Positions 40,329 to 49,003 of a DNA stretch of 64,000 nt are shown here, in pieces. Made by a program: the position numbers and the translations under genes. The notes below the pieces were generated by a model that had not been told where the DNA came from, ran no database searches, and saw only the letters and a list, made by a program, of their open reading frames with translations. The DNA comes from Gemmatimonadota bacterium (GTDB lineage Bacteria; Gemmatimonadota; Gemmatimonadetes; Longimicrobiales; Gaopeijiaceae): contig JAUIEJ010000001.1 in NCBI GenBank assembly GCA_030428885.1, positions 620,001-684,000 on the forward strand. Reading direction: 5' to 3'. The first letter of the stretch is position 1. Each line of letters starts with the position of its first letter.

Positions 40329-41785
40329 GCCGCTCGGCGCTGGAGGCGTTCCGTCCCCTGGTGGACGACTGGGACGCGTTCGTGGCGGCGTTGGAGCGCC
40401 CCGAGCCCACCACGCTGCGGGTGAACCGCCTCCGGACCGACGTGGCCACGGTGCGGACGGCCCTGGAGGCCGAGGGATTCCAGGTGGAGGGCGTGGCCGA
40501 TCAGCCCTGGTTCCTTCGGATCGTGGACGGGCCCCGCAACGTCTCCGACACCTTCGGGCACTGGGCCGGATGGTTCTACATCCAGCAGGCGTCCACGGGC
40601 GTGGCCGCCGACCTCCTGGGGGCCCGGAGCGGCGAGAGGATCCTGGACCTGTGCGCCGCGCCCGGGGGGAAGACGCTCCATCTGGCCGAGACCATGGAGG
40701 GACGCGGTACGGTGGTGGCTGCCGAGGTGAACGAAGGGCGGATCCGGGCCCTCCTGGGCAACGTCTACCGGCTCGGCACGCCCAACGTGCTGGTGATCTC
40801 GGGAGACGGGCGGGAATTCCCCACCGGGGCCACCTTCGATCGCGTGCTGGTGGACGTGCCCTGCTCGGCCCAGGGCACGCTGCGCAAGAAGGGCAAGCTC
40901 CCGACCCGGTCCAAAGGGTTCATGAAGAAGGTCACCCGGGCCCAGGAGCGGCTGCTGCGCCGCGCCATCGAGGTGACCCGGCCCGGCGGCGTCGTGCTCT
41001 ACGTCACCTGCACTTTCGGTCCCGAAGAGAACGAGGCCGTGGTGTCCCGGGTGCTGTCCGACGCGCCCGTGGACGTGGAGCCCCTGGATCTGGCGGTGCC
41101 CCACGCCCCGGGGGTGACGGCGTGGCAGGGAGAGGTCTTCGATGCCCGGGTCGCCGCCGCCGCCCGCATCTATCCCCATCACCTGGATTCCGGGGGACTG
41201 TTCCTCTGCCGTCTGCGCAAGGCGGGGGCCGGTGAGCCCGAGGGATGGTCCGCCGTGCCCCGGGTGTACCCGGGCGATGCGCCGGATCCTCCGGCCGACG
41301 ACGACGTGGCCGCCACCCTGGCCCTTCTGGAGTCCCACTACGGCGTGGCGAGGGACGCCTTCGCCGGACACGACTGGATGCGCCGGGGCTCGAACCTATG
41401 GCTCCACGGGCTCGACCGATGGCCCATCGACGCATGGGAGCCCGGAGGGCACTGGCGCATGGTGGCGCTGGGACTCCGGGCCGTGGACCTCTCGGGCGAC
41501 GGCCCGCCCCGGCCCACCAACGATCTGCTCCAGTGGCTGGACCAGCGGGTGCGGAACCACCGCCTCGATCTGTCGCCCCGGGTCTGGCGCGACCTTCTGG
41601 ACGGTCGGCTCGTGGAGGTGCCGGGCGTGGATCGAGGGCACCGGGCCCTGGGCCTCGAGGGCCCCGCCGGCTCCCATGTCGTGGGGTGGGGGTTCGTCCG
41701 GGAGGGGCGCCTGCTGGAGCACATTCCCCGGGGACGCCGGAAGTGGCTGCGGAACGTGGTGGAGGTGGACGCCGGGGCCGAGTGA
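40325..41785 (+). CDS. NOL1/NOP2/Sun-type RNA (cytosine-5) methyltransferase
   Basis: SAM-dependent m5C methyltransferase of the RsmB/RsmF (NSUN) family. 486 residues from GTG 40325. Motif I LDLCAAPGGKTLHLAE (about 107-122), motif IV VDVPCSAQG with Cys180, motif VI YVTCTFGPEENEAVV with the catalytic Cys229. The C-terminal part (about 325-480) resembles the PUA-like extension of RsmF/YebU-type enzymes, which modify 16S rRNA. The long open frame upstream is a shadow of minus-strand genes. Confidence 0.9.
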   Translation: MSRSALEAFRPLVDDWDAFVAALERPEPTTLRVNRLRTDVATVRTALEAEGFQVEGVADQPWFLRIVDGPRNVSDTFGHWAGWFYIQQASTGVAADLLGARSGERILDLCAAPGGKTLHLAETMEGRGTVVAAEVNEGRIRALLGNVYRLGTPNVLVISGDGREFPTGATFDRVLVDVPCSAQGTLRKKGKLPTRSKGFMKKVTRAQERLLRRAIEVTRPGGVVLYVTCTFGPEENEAVVSRVLSDAPVDVEPLDLAVPHAPGVTAWQGEVFDARVAAAARIYPHHLDSGGLFLCRLRKAGAGEPEGWSAVPRVYPGDAPDPPADDDVAATLALLESHYGVARDAFAGHDWMRRGSNLWLHGLDRWPIDAWEPGGHWRMVALGLRAVDLSGDGPPRPTNDLLQWLDQRVRNHRLDLSPRVWRDLLDGRLVEVPGVDRGHRALGLEGPAGSHVVGWGFVREGRLLEHIPRGRRKWLRNVVEVDAGAE

Positions 41786-41792
41786 CGGCCCG

Positions 41793-42629
41793 TCAGGGGA
41801 GGACGACCTCCACGGTCTCGCTGTCGCCCGATCCGGGGGCCGTGACGTGCACCACGACCCGGGTCCCCGAGGGTGCGCCGGGGTAGACGGAGCGATAGGC
41901 CTCCACCAGGGGGCCCAGATCGAAGGTTCGCACCTCGTGGGGAAGGGCGTCGCAGGGATCGTCCCGCCCGTCATGGGTGAGCCAGGCCGTGGTCTGGACC
42001 GGATTCGATTCCATCCAGTTGCCGTTGAACACCAGGTCCATGGCGTGGCGCCGGCAGCCTCCCGAGTAGGCCACCGACGCCTCCAGGAGGAGTCCCCCCA
42101 CCGTGAGTCCGTCCAGGGTGAGGTGATCCGACGGACCGGAGCCCGACGCGACGCCGGGCCGGTAGAGCGCGGGAACGGTGCCGTCGCGCAGGCGCAGGAG
42201 GCGCCGGGCCACGGCCGCCACCGCGGGAGGAAACGTCGTCTCGTCGCCCGAGACCCGCGCCTCGGACTCCCCGTCGTCGTAGCCGATCTCCACCGAGAAG
42301 AGGTCGCAGCACGACCCTCCCCAGTCCCTCTCGCCCATGTCCGGGATCCCCGCCCGCACGATTTCGTCGACCAGATCGGCCCACTGGGACGAGGTGAGGG
42401 AGAGGAACGGCTCGTACGACGAAACGCAGCCGGCCGCGCAGGTGTGGTCGACCTCCCGGTCGGCGCCGTCGATGCGGATCCGGTAGTCCACGCCGGCGAT
42501 GCCCCCGGTGACCCGGACGTCCAGAACGACCCGCTCCGGATCGGCCGGGCCGGAGACCGACGTGGAACAGGCGGCCGGCACCAGGCCGAAGAGCACCGCG
42601 AGAGCCAGGACCTTCGGGTTCGTCTTCAT
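41793..42629 (-). CDS. Lipoprotein of unknown function
   Basis: 278 residues with a lipoprotein signal (VPAAC lipobox, Cys21). Beta-rich, with four further cysteines in pairs (CAAGC, CC) that could form disulfides. LDVRVTGGIAGVDYRIRI and LSLTSSQWADLVDEIVRAG recall extracellular lipoproteins that lack assigned function. Convergent with the methyltransferase gene (7 bases). I do not recognise a named family. Confidence 0.7.
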   Translation of the reverse strand: MKTNPKVLALAVLFGLVPAACSTSVSGPADPERVVLDVRVTGGIAGVDYRIRIDGADREVDHTCAAGCVSSYEPFLSLTSSQWADLVDEIVRAGIPDMGERDWGGSCCDLFSVEIGYDDGESEARVSGDETTFPPAVAAVARRLLRLRDGTVPALYRPGVASGSGPSDHLTLDGLTVGGLLLEASVAYSGGCRRHAMDLVFNGNWMESNPVQTTAWLTHDGRDDPCDALPHEVRTFDLGPLVEAYRSVYPGAPSGTRVVVHVTAPGSGDSETVEVVLP

Positions 42630-42675
42630 ACCCTATGAACGACCGAGCACCGGGGGACGTGACCGGAGGGCGTTC

Positions 42676-43659
42676 TCAGTCGTCGGTCTCCCGGGCGGGA
42701 AGCGACCGGAAGAAGCGGTAGAGGGCCTCGACCTCCACGTCGGTCATGCGCCGGGCCAGGGGCACCACGTAGGTCATGGGCTCCAGGAGTTCGGTGCCGT
42801 CGGGTCGGACGCCGGTGCGGAGAATCGACGAGAAGTCGTCCAGGCTCATGTCGGCCACGGGCCCGGCGGCCGTGAGGTTGGCGGCCGGCGGCCAGCTCGG
42901 GTCGCCGCCGATCTCTCCCCCGGTGTAGTCCTCCTTGTGGCACCCCACGCAGGCTGCGGCGAGATGGGCGCCGAACACCTCGGTGGGGGCGGCGGAAGGA
43001 GGGTACGGCTCATGGGCCTCGTCGTGGTCCACCCCGTCGGCCGACGGGCGGAGGGCGCCCCGGGCGATGAGGAACTTGCCGATGGGGCCCAGGGTGAGGG
43101 GCTCGGTCTCGTTGTCCACCGCGGGGAACGAGTTGATGTACGCCACGATGTCGGAGAGTTCCTGGTCCGACATGCGCTGGAAGTCCTCGGAGGGCATGAT
43201 GAGGGGTCGGCCGTCGCCCCCCACGCCGTGGCGCACGGCCCGGTCCCAGTCGGCGGGCGAGAAGCTCGCCACGGGGCTTCCCTCGCCCCCGGTGAGGTTG
43301 GGTCCGAAGGCCCGGGCCACCGGCATGGCGTCCATCATGACGCCGCCGGAGAAGTCCTCGCCGTGGCAGTCGGCGCAGGCGTAGCGGGCGCGGACCAGGT
43401 GCTCGCCCCGGGCCACCGCCGCCGCCAGGGGGTCGACCCCGTCTTCCTCGGCGCCCGCGAGGGAGCCCTCCGCCGCTTCTCCCTCCGCTGCCCCGGCCAT
43501 CACCGGGGCGGGGTAGGGCACCGGGAAGTCCACCTCGTGGGTGGTGATGGTGCGATCGAAGGTGCTGGCGGCGGCCCGGGACGCCCAGAAGTAGCCGACA
43601 CCGAGGACGAGGAGGACCAGGAGCACGAGGCCCCCGGCGAAGCGGAGGAGGGTCTTCAT
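42676..43659 (-). CDS. Membrane-anchored dihaem cytochrome c
   Basis: 327 residues from ATG 43659 (GTG three codons earlier is possible). An uncleaved N-terminal membrane helix is followed by two class-I cytochrome c domains, each with a CxxCH site: CADCH and CVGCH. Axial-methionine candidates are in DAMPVA, IMPSEDF and EPMTYV. Periplasmic electron transfer, possibly to or from a dehydrogenase not in this window. The next gene downstream is an unrelated lipoprotein. Confidence 0.85.
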   Translation of the reverse strand: MKTLLRFAGGLVLLVLLVLGVGYFWASRAAASTFDRTITTHEVDFPVPYPAPVMAGAAEGEAAEGSLAGAEEDGVDPLAAAVARGEHLVRARYACADCHGEDFSGGVMMDAMPVARAFGPNLTGGEGSPVASFSPADWDRAVRHGVGGDGRPLIMPSEDFQRMSDQELSDIVAYINSFPAVDNETEPLTLGPIGKFLIARGALRPSADGVDHDEAHEPYPPSAAPTEVFGAHLAAACVGCHKEDYTGGEIGGDPSWPPAANLTAAGPVADMSLDDFSSILRTGVRPDGTELLEPMTYVVPLARRMTDVEVEALYRFFRSLPARETDD

Positions 43660-43752
43660 GGTGGACACGGGGCTCGGGGAGGGGTGGGTGGCGCGCGGGA
43701 ATCCTTACGGTGTTGTGAGGTTCGGACGCAAGCCGGTCGTGCCCCGGGGCCT

Positions 43753-44931
43753 TCAGACGTCCCAGATTTCGCCGAGCACGCGACGGAAGTTCCCCCCCAG
43801 GACGGCCCGGACGTGCTCGTCGGTGTACCCGCGGCGAATCAGGCCCTCGGTGACGTCGAACATGCGCTGAGGGTGGTCGATGCCCTCGATGTCGATCTTG
43901 TCGCGAAAGGCGTAACTCCCCTTGTAGTTGGCCTTCAAGGCCCGGTACTGCTCGGCGGGCATGGCGTCGTAGCCGAAGAGGTCGATGTCCGAACCGATCC
44001 CCAGGTGCTCGATGCCCACGAGGTCGCGCACGTGGTCGAAGTGGTCCAGGTAGTGCTCGATGGTGGTGGGCTCGGCGGGGGCCACGAAGTTGCGGACTCC
44101 GGTGATGCCCATGACACCCCCGGTCTCCGCCATGCGGCGGATCGCGTCGTCGGTCTTGCAGCGGGGGTGTCCCGGGTTCAGGGCCCGGCAGTTGGAGTGG
44201 GTGAACAGCACCGGCGCCCGGGAGACCGCGCAGGCGTCCACGGTGGTCCGATCGCCGGAGTGGGATACGTCCACGGCCATGCCCACGGTGTTCATGCGTT
44301 CCACGATGGCCAGCCCGAAATCGCTCAGCCCTCCGTCGACCCGCTCGGTGGACCCGTTGCCGATGCGGTTCCGGGCGTTGTAGGTGAGCTGACTCACCCG
44401 CTGGCCCAGGGCGTGGAAGGTGTCGACGTCGTCGGGCGTCCGGAAATGCTCGGAGTTCTGGAGGCCCACCAGGATCCCCACCCGGTCCGACCCGTGGACC
44501 CGGTCGAGGTCGGCGGCCGAGTCGATCCGGACGAAGACGTCGGGCCGGTTGGCGACGATGCCGTTGTACTGGCCCACGAACGACAGGACGTTGCGGTAGG
44601 CGTCCTCGGTGGAGCGGCCCCCCACCCCCGACGCGATGTGGAAGACGTCGATTCGGGAGTCCCGGAAGTGCTGCAGGTCCTCGTCGGCCAGTCCCGCCAG
44701 GTCCGGGCCCCACCGGGCCTGGGTCTCGGAGTTCAGGCTGAGGAGTCCCAGCATGTCGATGACCAGGGATTCCTCCATGAGCTCGACGCACCGGGCCGAG
44801 TAGGTGGCCTGCGACGCGGCGAACAGACGGTATCGCCCGACGTTCACGAAGGGGGCGGCGAGGGGGGCCAGGCCGGCGCCGGCGGCGCCCCGAGCGACGA
44901 TGCCGAGGAATCGGCGGCGGGATGGAGTCAT
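43753..44931 (-). CDS. Tat-exported membrane dipeptidase (M19 family)
   Basis: 392 residues from ATG 44931. Twin-arginine signal TPSRRRFLGIVARG. M19 landmarks: VGILVGLQNSEHF, SQLTYNARNRIGNG, GMAVDVSHSGDRTT (metal His), LFTHSNCRALNPG and HLGIGSDIDLFGY. The first metal-binding HxD pair near the N-terminus of classic renal dipeptidases reads VIDMLGL here, so the metal site differs or the enzyme belongs to a divergent branch. Overlaps the glycosyltransferase-like gene by 4 bases. Confidence 0.83.
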   Translation of the reverse strand: MTPSRRRFLGIVARGAAGAGLAPLAAPFVNVGRYRLFAASQATYSARCVELMEESLVIDMLGLLSLNSETQARWGPDLAGLADEDLQHFRDSRIDVFHIASGVGGRSTEDAYRNVLSFVGQYNGIVANRPDVFVRIDSAADLDRVHGSDRVGILVGLQNSEHFRTPDDVDTFHALGQRVSQLTYNARNRIGNGSTERVDGGLSDFGLAIVERMNTVGMAVDVSHSGDRTTVDACAVSRAPVLFTHSNCRALNPGHPRCKTDDAIRRMAETGGVMGITGVRNFVAPAEPTTIEHYLDHFDHVRDLVGIEHLGIGSDIDLFGYDAMPAEQYRALKANYKGSYAFRDKIDIEGIDHPQRMFDVTEGLIRRGYTDEHVRAVLGGNFRRVLGEIWDV

Positions 44932-46133
44932 GTGAACCAGTGGTCCCGGGTCCAGGCGGCCAACGCTGCCGGGCGCCTGGACTCCCTGAGGGTTTGGAGG
45001 TGGGCCACCTGTCGCCGGTAGCGCTGGGGGTCGACCCCGTCGGCCAACCCCTGGAGCGTGACCCGGAGGTCGTCTTCGTCGGCGCAGAGGTGACCGATGT
45101 CGCCGGCGTCTGCGAAGAGGCGGCGGGTGAGGGGGCGGTCGAGGGTGATGAGGGGCTTGAGGTGGAGGACCGCGTCCAGCACCGTCCCGCTCGCGGCCAG
45201 GTCGTAGTATTCGCCCCCCAGGGGGAGGCAGACGTAGTGGAGCCGGCGGACCCCTTCCTCGTAGTGGTCCCGGGGGAGGAGTTCGGTGGAGACGGAATCG
45301 TGGAAGGAGGAGAGGTCGATTCCGGGCTCGGGCCCGGGGAGGAAGCCGCACAGCCGGAAGTCCAGGTCGGTCCGGTGCGCCAGCTCCCGGGCGAGTCGGG
45401 CGAAGACGGACCCTCCCTTCGCGTCCGTGACCGCCCCCAGGAACCCCACCTGGAGGGGCGTGGTGGGTGGGGGGCCGGGTTCGTCGGCCGGGCCGTCGAG
45501 GGTCGGGTGGGGGAACACCTTCAACGCGCCGGGGGCCCCGAGACGGGGAAGTCGGCGGGCCGCCTGCTCCGGGATGTGGCGCTCCAGGACCGTCAGGCTC
45601 CGTCCGCCGGCGATCCAGTAGGAGAGGGCGGCGCGAAGGTCGAGGGCCCGTCGCACCGGTCGGCGACTCCGCCAGCCGTCCAGATCACCCAGGGCCCCGT
45701 GGACGATGGTCTCCACGCTCCGGAGCCCGTGTCGTTCCAGGCCGGGGAGCCGGAGGGCCAGGAGCGTCGAGGGGGTGGTGGAGGTCAGGAGCAGGTCGGT
45801 GGGGCCCGGATGGGACTCCAGGATACGCGTCAGGAGCGCGCGGGCACGCCACACGGCGCGCACCGGTTCGGTCCGTCCCAGAACGGCCGCGAGATGCTTC
45901 GACCAGAGGTCGTCGAAGGGTCGGGCCTCCAGGTCGAGGCGCTCCACGCGTTCGGCCACCGCGGGAGGGAGGAGCGCCATCACCCGCTCGCCGTGGCCCG
46001 ATTCCGCCGCGAACACGACCCGGCGGTGGGGGAATCCGCCGGTGAGGGCCTCCAGTACGCCGGCGTTGAACGGCACGTGGAAGGCCCCGTGCCAGGCCGG
46101 CTCGACCACGAGGATCGGCGGGGGGGAGGTCAC
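44928..46133 (-). CDS. Glycosyltransferase-like protein
   Basis: 401 residues from GTG 46133, inside the end of the Nudix gene. Two Rossmann-like halves: an N-terminal part with ILVVEPAWHGAFHVPFNAGV and LLLTSTTPSTLLALRLPG, and a C-terminal part with LQVGFLGAVTDAKGGSVFARL, FRLCGFLPGPEPGI, and YVCLPLGGEYYDLAASGTVLDA (a GT-B type donor-site pattern with a conserved acidic residue and a Gly-rich turn). The family is inferred from fold cues only; substrate unknown. Confidence 0.6.
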   Translation of the reverse strand: MTSPPPILVVEPAWHGAFHVPFNAGVLEALTGGFPHRRVVFAAESGHGERVMALLPPAVAERVERLDLEARPFDDLWSKHLAAVLGRTEPVRAVWRARALLTRILESHPGPTDLLLTSTTPSTLLALRLPGLERHGLRSVETIVHGALGDLDGWRSRRPVRRALDLRAALSYWIAGGRSLTVLERHIPEQAARRLPRLGAPGALKVFPHPTLDGPADEPGPPPTTPLQVGFLGAVTDAKGGSVFARLARELAHRTDLDFRLCGFLPGPEPGIDLSSFHDSVSTELLPRDHYEEGVRRLHYVCLPLGGEYYDLAASGTVLDAVLHLKPLITLDRPLTRRLFADAGDIGHLCADEDDLRVTLQGLADGVDPQRYRRQVAHLQTLRESRRPAALAAWTRDHWFT

Positions 46134-46525
46134 GGCGCGAGTCCCGCCACGAACGCGGCGTCGGAGGGCGCCAGGGGCATGTCGGCCAGCTCCCGGCGCG
46201 TGAACCACCCCACGGCCGAGTGTTCCCTGGCGTCCACGCGCCCCGAGACCTCGACCTCGACGAACCGAATGAGGTAGGGGCTCCCGGGATCGTGCACCTC
46301 GAAGAGCGCGCGGCCCACACGGGTGAGGCGCAGTCCCAGTTCCTCGTCCAGTTCCCGGGCGGCCGCCTGTTCCCAGCTTTCCCCGGCGTCGAGTTTCCCG
46401 CCGGGAAACTCCCACAGGCCGCCGTGGCGCTTGTGGTCCGGTCGGCGTCCCAGGAGGTAGCGCCCGTCCCGGGTGACCACGGCGGCCACCACGGGGATGG
46501 GGTCGGAGGAGAGAGACCGGGACAT
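46130..46525 (-). CDS. MutT-like Nudix hydrolase
   Basis: 131 residues. The Nudix box GGKLDAGESWEQAAARELDE followed by ELGL fits Gx5Ex7REUxEExGU exactly. The N-terminal PVVAAVVTRDGRYLLGRRP and GLWEFPGGK are typical of MutT/8-oxo-dGTP-cleaning enzymes. Shares GTGA with the glycosyltransferase-like gene; probably the first gene of a three-gene minus-strand unit. Confidence 0.9.
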   Translation of the reverse strand: MSRSLSSDPIPVVAAVVTRDGRYLLGRRPDHKRHGGLWEFPGGKLDAGESWEQAAARELDEELGLRLTRVGRALFEVHDPGSPYLIRFVEVEVSGRVDAREHSAVGWFTRRELADMPLAPSDAAFVAGLAP

Positions 46526-46578
46526 GGGCGCAGGGTGGTGGGCCGGGGCGCCGCGTGCAAGTGCGCAAGGAGCGTCGA

Positions 46579-46593
46579 GCGAGGTCACCTCGC
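46579..46593. promoter_or_regulatory. 15-bp palindrome upstream of the glycosidase lipoprotein gene
   Basis: GCGAGGT-C-ACCTCGC is a perfect 7-bp inverted repeat around one base, in the 183-base gap between the divergent Nudix gene and the lipoprotein gene. Too tight to be a hairpin; it could be an operator. The rest of the gap shows only a weak TAGCTT box. Function is inferred. Confidence 0.35.
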
Positions 46594-46708
46594 CCCGTCT
46601 AGCTTTCTCTCCATGACACCCGAAACGCGATCGTACTCCGAGGAGGCACCCGGTGGACGACGAGGCCCTGGTGACGGAGCCGTACGTGCCCCTTGCCGCC
46701 GCTCCGGC

Positions 46709-47875
46709 GTGACCCGGACTCTCGGCCTCGGCGCCGTGGTCGCGCTGGCCGCGGCGAGCGGGTGCGGAGATCGGCCGGCCCCCGAGCCGGAGGCCCTGTC
46801 GGCCGCGGTCCACCGCACCGTCGAGGAGGTGGCGCCGGGTCTGTCGTACACGGCGCTCACGGCCTCCGGCGGTTCGGGGGGCGCTCCGTGGTCGGGGCAC
46901 CTCCTCACGGTGGACCTGACGATCCATCGGCTCGACGTGGTCCTGGCCATGGACCAGATCACGGGCCAGGAGACCACCAGCTCGGTGGTGGAGCGCTCGG
47001 GCGCCCTGGCCGGTGTGAACGGGGGCTTCTCCGTGTCCAACGATCCCTGGTCGCTGATCCACGGAGATCCGGCGGGATTCGTGGTGGTGGACGGCGTGCC
47101 GGTGAGCGAACCCGTGGCGGGCCGACCCGGCCTGGCCTTCTGTGACGGCGAGGCCCACCAGGAGATCCGGATCGTCGAGCCGCGCCTCGCCGTGACGGTG
47201 GGCGACGGGCCCGCGGGACTCAACCGAGCCCGGGAGGCCGACGACGTGGTGGTCTACCAGCCGATCTGGGGGCGCTCCACCCTCACGGCCCCGGGGGGCG
47301 TGGAGGTGGTGGTGCGCGACGGGCGCGTGGCGGCCGTTTCGACGTCGGGGTCCACGCCCATTCCCGACGACGCCCTGGTGGTGTCGGCCTCGGGGCGTCG
47401 GGCGGGGGCCCTGGAGGGGCTGGCTCCCGGCGACGTCCTGGCCGTGGGGGTGGAGGTTCAGGGCCCCGACGGCGCGCCGCTGGACCTCGCCGGATGCGAC
47501 GTGACCTCGGCCGGGCCCCTGGTGGCCGAGGGGGGCGTGGTCCACACCACCTTCGACCCGGCGGCGTATCGGGAGAGCTTCGTCACGGAGCGCCACCCCC
47601 GGACCGCCGTGGGGGTGGAGCCGGGGGGGACGGTGGTCCACCTCCTGGTGGTGGACGGCCGGGCCGAGGGCTTCAGCGTCGGGGCCACCCTGCGGGAGAT
47701 GGCCGATCTGCTCCGAAACGAAGGCGCCGACCGGGTCTACAACCTCGACGGCGGCGGGTCGACGACCATGGCGCTCACGGGGCGGGGCGTCGTGAACCGT
47801 CCGTCCGACGGAGTGGAGCGCCGCCGGTGCGACGTGGTGGTGGTGCGGCCCCGGGAGGCCGGGGGCCGCCTCTGA
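46709..47875 (+). CDS. Phosphodiester glycosidase (NAGPA)-domain lipoprotein
   Basis: 388 residues from GTG 46709, which places a lipoprotein signal (LAAASGC lipobox) at the start; ATG 46613 would put it at residue 52 and is less likely. The conserved domain has VDLTIHRLDVVLAMDQITGQ, GALAGVNGGFSVSN, and RVYNLDGGGSTTMAL, signatures of the NAGPA phosphodiester-alpha-GlcNAcase family (exopolysaccharide/phosphoglycan-related). Probably periplasmic or on the outer membrane. Confidence 0.82.
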   Translation: MTRTLGLGAVVALAAASGCGDRPAPEPEALSAAVHRTVEEVAPGLSYTALTASGGSGGAPWSGHLLTVDLTIHRLDVVLAMDQITGQETTSSVVERSGALAGVNGGFSVSNDPWSLIHGDPAGFVVVDGVPVSEPVAGRPGLAFCDGEAHQEIRIVEPRLAVTVGDGPAGLNRAREADDVVVYQPIWGRSTLTAPGGVEVVVRDGRVAAVSTSGSTPIPDDALVVSASGRRAGALEGLAPGDVLAVGVEVQGPDGAPLDLAGCDVTSAGPLVAEGGVVHTTFDPAAYRESFVTERHPRTAVGVEPGGTVVHLLVVDGRAEGFSVGATLREMADLLRNEGADRVYNLDGGGSTTMALTGRGVVNRPSDGVERRRCDVVVVRPREAGGRL

Positions 47876-47949
47876 CCGTCGCGGGATCGGCGTCGACCCC
47901 CTACCGTGGGCGGGTCCGTCGCCTCACTCCCCCTCGCCGAGGGCCCGTC

Positions 47950-48417
47950 ATGTCCGCGTCGCCTCGCCCCACCCGTCCATGGCTTCTCGCCGCGGCCCTG
48001 GTGGGGCCGTTCCTGATCCCGCCCGTGGCGTTCCTGGCCGTGGCCCTGGCCGCAGGCCTCGGTCCCGGCGAGGCCTGGGGGGCCATGGTGGGTCAGATCC
48101 GGGGCCGTCCCGCCCTCATCACCCCGGGGTTTCTGAGCCTCCTGCCCATGGGTCTGTTCCTGGGAGTGCTGGCGCTTCTGCGCCGGCGCAACCGCGACGA
48201 TCGATGGGTGGGCGCGGTGGGGTGGGCCGGGGTGATCCCGTCGCTGCTGCTCCTCGTGTGGGCCAACCTGGAGGTGTGGCCCCTCTATCTGCCGGGCCGC
48301 GCGTTTCCCGGCTTTCCCCACGGTCTCGAACTCGTGATCGTGCCCCTCTTCTTCGTGCCCGTGGCCATGGTGGTGGGGGGGCTGGTGGGCGCCGTAGTGG
48401 CCCGTTCCAGGAGTTGA
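47950..48417 (+). CDS. Small four-helix membrane protein, unknown
   Basis: 155 residues from ATG 47950. Hydrophobic segments at about 13-37, 57-80, 90-112 and 130-153, with a basic loop RRRNRDDRW after the second. No motif that I can name. Separated by 74 bases from the glycosidase gene and convergent (1-base gap) with the DUF1569 gene. Real gene judged from its clear membrane pattern. Confidence 0.7.
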   Translation: MSASPRPTRPWLLAAALVGPFLIPPVAFLAVALAAGLGPGEAWGAMVGQIRGRPALITPGFLSLLPMGLFLGVLALLRRRNRDDRWVGAVGWAGVIPSLLLLVWANLEVWPLYLPGRAFPGFPHGLELVIVPLFFVPVAMVVGGLVGAVVARSRS

Positions 48418-48418
48418 G

Positions 48419-48877
48419 TCAGGCGCCGAACTGGCGCAGATGGTGATCCACGTGGCGGTATCCCCAGCGGCCCCACTCGCCGGGGGTGAGGCGCCCCAGG
48501 GCCACGTGGGGGTCGAGTCCCCGTCCCCGGGTGGCCCGGAATCGCTCCATGAGGTCCGTGAGCTTCCGGCGGTCCCGGTCGAACTCTCCGGGCGGAGTCC
48601 CCTTCTTCTCCTGGTCCGCCTCCGGCGCCGTGGGGACCCCCTTGGGCCAGGGCACGGGAAGGGTCAGGGCGAAGAGCCGGCCCACCGTGCGGTTGAACAG
48701 CGTATCGGCCCGGACGCCCGTGGGGAGATCGCCCAGCACGATGAGGAAGGCGTCGTTGAGGTGGCAGACCGCCTGGGGGGCGCTCATCCGGCCCCAGCGC
48801 CCGGGGGCGTCGGGGCGCAGCCGGGTGACCCGATCCACCAGCGACCGGTGGTGGGCGTCGTGGAAGATGTTCTTCAT
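48419..48877 (-). CDS. DUF1569/DinB-like protein
   Basis: 152 residues. WGRMSAPQAVCHLNDAFLIVLG near residues 34-55 and a C-terminal GEWGRWGYRHVDHHLRQFG match the DinB-like DUF1569 pattern, whose conserved histidines bind metal in four-helix-bundle proteins. Activity unknown; DinB-like proteins often act as thiol- or metal-dependent transferases. Convergent with the membrane-protein gene, divergent from the M20 peptidase. Confidence 0.75.
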   Translation of the reverse strand: MKNIFHDAHHRSLVDRVTRLRPDAPGRWGRMSAPQAVCHLNDAFLIVLGDLPTGVRADTLFNRTVGRLFALTLPVPWPKGVPTAPEADQEKKGTPPGEFDRDRRKLTDLMERFRATRGRGLDPHVALGRLTPGEWGRWGYRHVDHHLRQFGA

Positions 48878-48929
48878 GCACGGAACCGTGGGATGGGACT
48901 CCCGGGCCCGCAAGACGACGGGCCTCGCC

Positions 48930-48958
48930 TTGAGGCGCTGCCCCGGGGGGCGTAGGCT
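48930..48958 (+). promoter_or_regulatory. Candidate housekeeping promoter for the M20 peptidase
   Basis: TTGAGG (48930-48935), 17-base spacer, TAGGCT (48953-48958), then about 45 bases to the GTG start at 49004. The -35 shares four bases with TTGACA and the -10 keeps TA-N3-T. Confidence 0.42.
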
Positions 48959-49003
48959 GGGGCACAACCCGTCACATCCGCTCCCCGAGCCCCCGGGAAT
49001 CCC

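Noticed and set aside
46579-46593. Terminator for the Nudix-divergent region
   Set aside because: The two arms are one base apart, so it cannot form a stem-loop; kept only as a possible operator.
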